Source of the DNA: Thermoleophilaceae bacterium
Lineage (GTDB): Bacteria; Actinomycetota; Thermoleophilia; Solirubrobacterales; Thermoleophilaceae
Length of the DNA stretch: 9,345 bases
Direction: 5' to 3'
NCBI GenBank assembly: GCA_013812065.1
Contig: JACCUC010000062.1
Coordinates: 1-9,345, forward strand
Each line of letters opens with the position of its first letter. Position 1 is the first letter of the stretch. Under the pieces are notes generated by a model. That model made no database searches and was not told where the DNA came from. It was given only the letters and a program-made list of their open reading frames with translations. The translations under genes and the position numbers were made by a program. Positions 6,300 to 9,345 of the stretch are shown piece after piece.

Positions 6300-7856
6300 A
6301 TGAAAAGAGCTCTCCTCACCCTCCTCATAGCCAGCTCCCTGACCGGGGCCGTGGCCATCGCCGCGCCGGCGCTGTCGACGCTCCCCTACATCCCCGAGCC
6401 GGTCGAGTTCGAGCTTGCGCCCACCGGTGCCGCGGCCGGACAGGAGGCCTCGGGCGACGTCGTCTCGCGCCCGCTCGATCCCCCGAAGCGCTTCGACCTG
6501 GTCGGGCTGCGCTGGAGTGGGGGGGACGCGGAGGCCGACATCGAGCTGCGCGTGCGCCCCGAGGGCGGCCCGTGGAGCGACTGGGCCGAGGCGACGCCAG
6601 ACTCCGGTGACGCGCCCGACCCCGGCCGCGGTGAGCCGGAGGCCAAGCGCGTATCCGCCCCGGTCTGGGCAGACGGAGCCGACGAGGTCCAGTACCGGAC
6701 CTCCGAGCGCCTGCGGGGGGTGAAGCTCGAGTTCATCAACACGACGGGGACCGCGACCGCCGCCGACCGCGCCGAAACCGCGGTGCGCAAGGCGGCCAAC
6801 AAGGGCGTCGCCGGGGTGGCCGGCCTCTTCAGGGCGGGCGCGGCCACGCGGCCGTCCATGGTCAGCCGATCCGAGTGGGGCGGCGACCGCTACTGCCGCC
6901 CCCGCAAGTCGGCCGGCACGGGCTCAGTCAAGGCGGTCTTCGTGCACCACACGGCGGGCTCGAACCGCTACTCGAGCTCAGACGGCCGGTCGATCGTGCT
7001 CGGCATCTGCCGCTATCACAGAAACTCGAACGGCTGGGACGACATCGGATACAACTTCCTGGTCGACAAGTACGGACGGCTCTACGAAGGGCGGGCCGGC
7101 GGCGTCAATCGCGCGATCGTCGGCGCCCACGCCCAGGGCTGGAACGCCCAGTCGACGGGGGTCGCCAACCTCGGGAACTTCTCGAACGGCGGTCAGTCGT
7201 CGGCCGCCCTAAGGGCCATGGACCGCCTGATCAGCTGGAAGCTCGACATCCACGGCACGCCCCGTGGCGGCCGGACCACGCTCGTCTCCGCAGGCGGCGG
7301 GACCAACCGCTACCGATCGGGCACCCGCGTCGGGTTCAACCGCATCTCGGGGCACCGCAACGGTAACCACACCGAGTGTCCGGGAGACCGGCTGTACGAC
7401 CAGCTTCCGCGCCTTCGCCGGGGCGTCGAGTCGGGCTCGCGGACCACCGAGCAGATCGTCGACAACGCGGACTCGTCCCGCTTCGCTGCCTCCGGCCGCT
7501 GGAGCACCAGCACCCGCGCGAGCGCCGCGAAGCGGGGGGCCAACTTCCGCTACGCCGCGCCCGCACCGATGAACGACCCCGCGAGGTTCCGCCTGTGGGC
7601 GCCGCGCACCGGCCGCTACGCCATCTACATCTGGCATCCCTCTCACCGGGACTACTCCTCGAGCGCCCCCGTCGGGGTCGAGACGCGCGCCGGACGGAGG
7701 TGGAGACGCCTCGACATGCGCACCGGAGGGGGACGCTGGGTCCCGCTCGGCGAGTACTCCCTCGCGGCCGGTGAGGAGCCGCGCGTGCTTGTCTCGCGCT
7801 GGACCTCCGCCCGCGGCTGGCTCGTCGCCGACGCCGTACGGATGGTCGGCGGCTAG
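6300..7856 (+). CDS. Secreted N-acetylmuramoyl-L-alanine amidase (PGRP/Amidase_2) with C-terminal golvesin/xanthan-lyase-like domain
   Basis: 518 residues. Signal peptide: MKRALLTLLIASSLTG and a further hydrophobic stretch, with likely cleavage after about residue 22-25. Residues 60-150 resemble the N-terminal beta region of large actinobacterial amidases (VGLRWSGG, WSDWAEA, VSAPVWADGADEVQYR). The amidase/PGRP domain spans about 186-375 and starts SRSEWGGDRYC. Its likely Zn ligands are His216 in VHHTAG, His352 in SGHRNG and Cys360 in ECPGD, with Tyr251 in IGYNF as a catalytic candidate. It should cleave the bond between muramic acid and the stem peptide L-Ala, outside the membrane. Residues about 384-518 (EQIVDNADSSRF, SGRWSTST, GRYAIYIWHP, WVPLGEYSL, LVADAVRMVGG) resemble the golvesin/xanthan-lyase C-terminal beta-sandwich, probably binding cell-wall or other glycans. 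I chose the ATG at 6300 because it begins a clean signal peptide; an in-frame GTG at 6285 would add five residues. No clear Shine-Dalgarno site precedes either. Confidence 0.9.
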   Translation: MKRALLTLLIASSLTGAVAIAAPALSTLPYIPEPVEFELAPTGAAAGQEASGDVVSRPLDPPKRFDLVGLRWSGGDAEADIELRVRPEGGPWSDWAEATPDSGDAPDPGRGEPEAKRVSAPVWADGADEVQYRTSERLRGVKLEFINTTGTATAADRAETAVRKAANKGVAGVAGLFRAGAATRPSMVSRSEWGGDRYCRPRKSAGTGSVKAVFVHHTAGSNRYSSSDGRSIVLGICRYHRNSNGWDDIGYNFLVDKYGRLYEGRAGGVNRAIVGAHAQGWNAQSTGVANLGNFSNGGQSSAALRAMDRLISWKLDIHGTPRGGRTTLVSAGGGTNRYRSGTRVGFNRISGHRNGNHTECPGDRLYDQLPRLRRGVESGSRTTEQIVDNADSSRFAASGRWSTSTRASAAKRGANFRYAAPAPMNDPARFRLWAPRTGRYAIYIWHPSHRDYSSSAPVGVETRAGRRWRRLDMRTGGGRWVPLGEYSLAAGEEPRVLVSRWTSARGWLVADAVRMVGG

Positions 7857-7874
7857 ATGGCTGATCTGAACGCC

Positions 7875-7906
7875 GCCCGGTCGCCCGCGTCCGGGGGCGA
7901 CCGGGC
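7875..7906 (+). terminator. Strong hairpin after the amidase gene, probable terminator
   Basis: A perfect 12-bp inverted repeat (GCCCGGTCGCCC at 7875-7886 and its complement at 7895-7906) encloses an 8-nt loop and begins 18 nt after the amidase stop codon. There is no T-run, as is common for hairpin terminators in very GC-rich actinobacteria. It would separate the amidase transcript from the acyltransferase gene that starts at 7956. Confidence 0.6.
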
Positions 7907-7955
7907 CTTCGGTCCGGGTCACTAGCACTCGACCGGCCTCGGGGGCATCCGCGCC

Positions 7956-8606
7956 ATGCGCGACCTGGTCGTCTACGGGGCGAGCGGCTTCGGCCAGCAG
8001 GTGATGTTCTGGATCGAGGACGCGAACGTCGCCGATCGTCGCTTCGAGATCCTCGGGTTCGTCGACGACGACGCGGCGATCCACGGCGAGCGACGAACGG
8101 ATCACCCCGTGCTGGGCGGCCGCGACTGGCTCGTGCGACGGGCCGAGGCCGGTCCGCTCGACGTGGTGCTCGGAATGGCGGGACCGGCGGTGAAGGAGCA
8201 GATCGCCGACGGGCTCCCGGAGATCGGGGTCGAGTTCCCGCCGATCGTGCACCCGAGCGCGGTGGTCTCGCGTCACGCCGTACTCGGGCGGGGAGCGCTC
8301 GTCGGCCCGGGCAACGTCCTGTCGGTCAACGTCCGACTCGACGCGTTCGTGACCGTGAACACGGCGTGCACGCTCGGCCACGACGCCCGCGTCGGCCGCT
8401 ACGCCACGCTCCTGCCGGGGGTCAACGTGTCGGGGCACGTGATCCTCGGCGACGGGGTGAGCGTCGGCACCGGAGCGGCGATCGTGCAGGGAGTGGAGAT
8501 CGGCGCGGGCGCCACCGTGGGCGCGGGCGCCACCGTGGTCGGCGACCTTCCGGCCGGGTGCGTGGCCGTGGGAACCCCGGCGCGACCTCGGCAGGCGCGC
8601 CCCTGA
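7956..8606 (+). CDS. NeuD/PglD-type sugar O- or N-acyltransferase (left-handed beta-helix)
   Basis: 216 residues, the normal length for the NeuD/PglD family. The N-terminal Rossmann-like domain opens with DLVVYGASGFGQQV (3-16) and contains GFVDDD (34-39). The C-terminal left-handed beta-helix of hexapeptide repeats (about 98-206) ends in VAVGTPARP. His142 in TLGHDARVG matches the position of the catalytic His in PglD-like enzymes. Members transfer an acetyl group from acetyl-CoA to a sialic acid or to a UDP-4-amino-sugar. Which acceptor is used cannot be read here, but the convergent PglC/WcaJ-type sugar-phosphate transferase favours a role in making a surface-glycan precursor in the cytoplasm. 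The ATG at 7956 follows a G-run at 7941-7945, a weak and distant ribosome-binding site; it gives the expected N-terminus. Codons 183-194 are an exact tandem duplication (see repeat). Confidence 0.88.
   Translation: MRDLVVYGASGFGQQVMFWIEDANVADRRFEILGFVDDDAAIHGERRTDHPVLGGRDWLVRRAEAGPLDVVLGMAGPAVKEQIADGLPEIGVEFPPIVHPSAVVSRHAVLGRGALVGPGNVLSVNVRLDAFVTVNTACTLGHDARVGRYATLLPGVNVSGHVILGDGVSVGTGAAIVQGVEIGAGATVGAGATVVGDLPAGCVAVGTPARPRQARP
8503..8538 (+). repeat. Exact 18-bp tandem repeat, two copies, inside the acyltransferase gene
   Basis: The 18-bp unit at 8503-8520 is repeated without a mismatch at 8521-8538. In frame it encodes GAGATV twice (residues about 183-194), that is, exactly one hexapeptide unit of the left-handed beta-helix duplicated. 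Identity at every third codon position suggests a recent duplication or slippage event rather than old repeats that converged. Confidence 0.85.
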
Positions 8607-8658
8607 GGGCGCCGCTCCGCGTGGCCCTCGAGCTCGGCGACGGGAGGGGGCTGCGCCG

Positions 8659-9249
8659 TCACCCCTGCGGCCGCCAGCCGCCCGTCTCGCCACGGTAGAG
8701 ACCCCGTCCGCTCACCAGGAGGCGCACGGTGAGAGCGAGGATCTCGAGGTCGAGCGCGAGCGAGCGATGGTCGACGTACCAGATGTCGAGCTCGATCCGC
8801 TCGTGCCACGGCAGGCTCGCCCGGCCGTTCACCTGTGCCCAGCCCGTGATCCCGGGACGGACCTCGAGCCGGCGGCGTTGCCGGTCGGTGTACTGCTCGA
8901 CCTGGGCCTGGATGGTCGGGCGTGGCCCGACGAGGGCCATCTCGCCGCGCAGCACGTTGACCAGGTTCGGCAGCTCGTCGAGCGACAGGCGACGCAGCAG
9001 GGCGCCGACCCGGGTGATGCGAGGGTCGCCCTGGTCGACGGCGATCCCCGCCCCGAGCCACTCCGCCCCCGAGACCATCGTGCGCAGCTTGATCAGGTCG
9101 AACGGCTCCCCGCGACAGCCGACGCGGCGCTGGCGGTAGAGCGCTGGGCCACCGCTCTCGAGGCGGATCGCGAGCGCGGCCCCGACGAGGAGCGGAGCGC
9201 TGAGGGCGAGCGCGAGGGCGGCGAGGGCGCGGTCGAGCGGTGGGCTCAC
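8659..9249 (-). CDS. Sugar-1-phosphate transferase (bacterial sugar transferase, WcaJ/PglC superfamily, short form)
   Basis: A 196-residue monotopic phosphoglycosyl transferase, which moves a sugar-1-phosphate from a UDP-sugar to undecaprenyl phosphate at the inner face of the membrane, the first step of a surface glycan. One hydrophobic segment (about 8-28) serves as the re-entrant membrane helix. Then come RRVGCRGEPFDLIKLRTM (41-58), DPRITRVGALLRRLSLDELP (75-94) with the catalytic Asp91-Glu92 pair, NVLRGEMALVGPRP (98-111), RPGITGWAQVNGRASLPW (131-148) and DIWYVDHRSLALDLEIL (155-171). It lacks the extra N-terminal membrane domain of WcaJ, so it is PglC-like in size. The GTG at 9247-9249 overlaps the upstream gene's stop as GTGA and has AGGGA 4 nt before it; an open frame to 9306 adds Arg-rich residues inside the neighbour and was rejected. 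It converges on the acyltransferase gene across a 52-bp gap. Sugar specificity unknown. Confidence 0.92.
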   Translation of the reverse strand: MSPPLDRALAALALALSAPLLVGAALAIRLESGGPALYRQRRVGCRGEPFDLIKLRTMVSGAEWLGAGIAVDQGDPRITRVGALLRRLSLDELPNLVNVLRGEMALVGPRPTIQAQVEQYTDRQRRRLEVRPGITGWAQVNGRASLPWHERIELDIWYVDHRSLALDLEILALTVRLLVSGRGLYRGETGGWRPQG

Positions 9250-9345
9250 CGGGTCCCTTCGGCGCGATCCCAGAAGGTCGGGGTGCCGGCGCGCAGGTGG
9301 TCCCACAGACCGGCGGCAAGGGCCGCGGTGACGAGCACGTAGTAG
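9246..9345 (-). CDS. Probable membrane glycosyltransferase, C-terminal 32 codons only (cut by window edge)
   Basis: Reading in from the right edge, one frame stays open for 32 residues and stops at 9246-9248. It begins with a hydrophobic stretch (YYVLVTAALAAGLWDHLRAG), followed by TPTFWDRAEGTR. A last transmembrane helix followed by a short tail with W-x-(K/R)-(A/x)-E-x-x-R just before the stop is typical of membrane-bound family 2 glycosyltransferases from polysaccharide clusters. Its TGA overlaps the GTG of the sugar-phosphate transferase, so the two genes are translationally coupled. The coding frame is well supported by that overlap; the family is inferred from a short tail and could be another membrane protein of the same pathway. 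Confidence 0.6.
   Translation of the reverse strand, partial: YYVLVTAALAAGLWDHLRAGTPTFWDRAEGTR

Noticed and set aside
8597..8629. Small hairpins around the acyltransferase stop codon as a terminator
   Set aside because: Only 6-bp alternative stems, partly inside the coding region, and no T-run; kept as a remark only.

Overview
The base composition is very high in G+C, and GTG/TTG starts with GTGA stop/start overlaps are frequent. Together with the protein families present (DUF3105, a secreted PGRP-type amidase with a golvesin/xanthan-lyase-like tail, a Cox-type molybdenum hydroxylase), this suggests a chromosomal segment of an actinobacterium, plausibly of the Thermoleophilia/Solirubrobacterales type. 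The taxonomic placement is an inference. I see no tRNA, rRNA, IS element, CRISPR array, attachment site or phage gene.

Left block (1-5240, minus strand, transcribed right to left): one tightly coupled operon of five genes. They encode a [2Fe-2S] subunit (CoxS-like), a molybdopterin large subunit (CoxL-like), an FAD subunit (CoxM-like), a MoxR-type AAA+ ATPase (CoxD-like) and the first 186 codons of a VWA/CoxE-like protein that runs off the left edge. The first three form the classical electron chain of the xanthine dehydrogenase/CO dehydrogenase family (Mo site, two [2Fe-2S] clusters, FAD). The last two belong to the families that mature the metal site in CO dehydrogenase operons. The large subunit carries the VRGAGR-type active-site loop, not the Cys-containing AYxCSFR loop of true CO dehydrogenases, so its substrate is unknown. 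A good sigma-70-like promoter (TTGTCC, 17 bp, TACGAT) lies about 40 bp upstream of the first gene.

Middle block (5451-7856, plus strand): a divergently transcribed membrane-anchored DUF3105 protein of unknown function, then a secreted zinc-dependent N-acetylmuramoyl-L-alanine amidase. The amidase is followed by a strong 12-bp hairpin that probably ends the transcript.

Right block (7956-9345): a NeuD/PglD-type sugar O/N-acyltransferase on the plus strand converges on a minus-strand pair: a monotopic sugar-1-phosphate transferase (WcaJ/PglC superfamily) and the last 32 codons of a gene that looks like a membrane glycosyltransferase. This looks like the edge of a cell-surface polysaccharide or glycolipid cluster continuing to the right.

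I found no clearly unprecedented system. The points most worth a second look are the non-CO active site of the Cox-like enzyme despite its maturation genes, the domain architecture of the amidase, an exact 18-bp tandem duplication adding one hexapeptide to the acyltransferase helix, and overlapping hairpins after the amidase gene.
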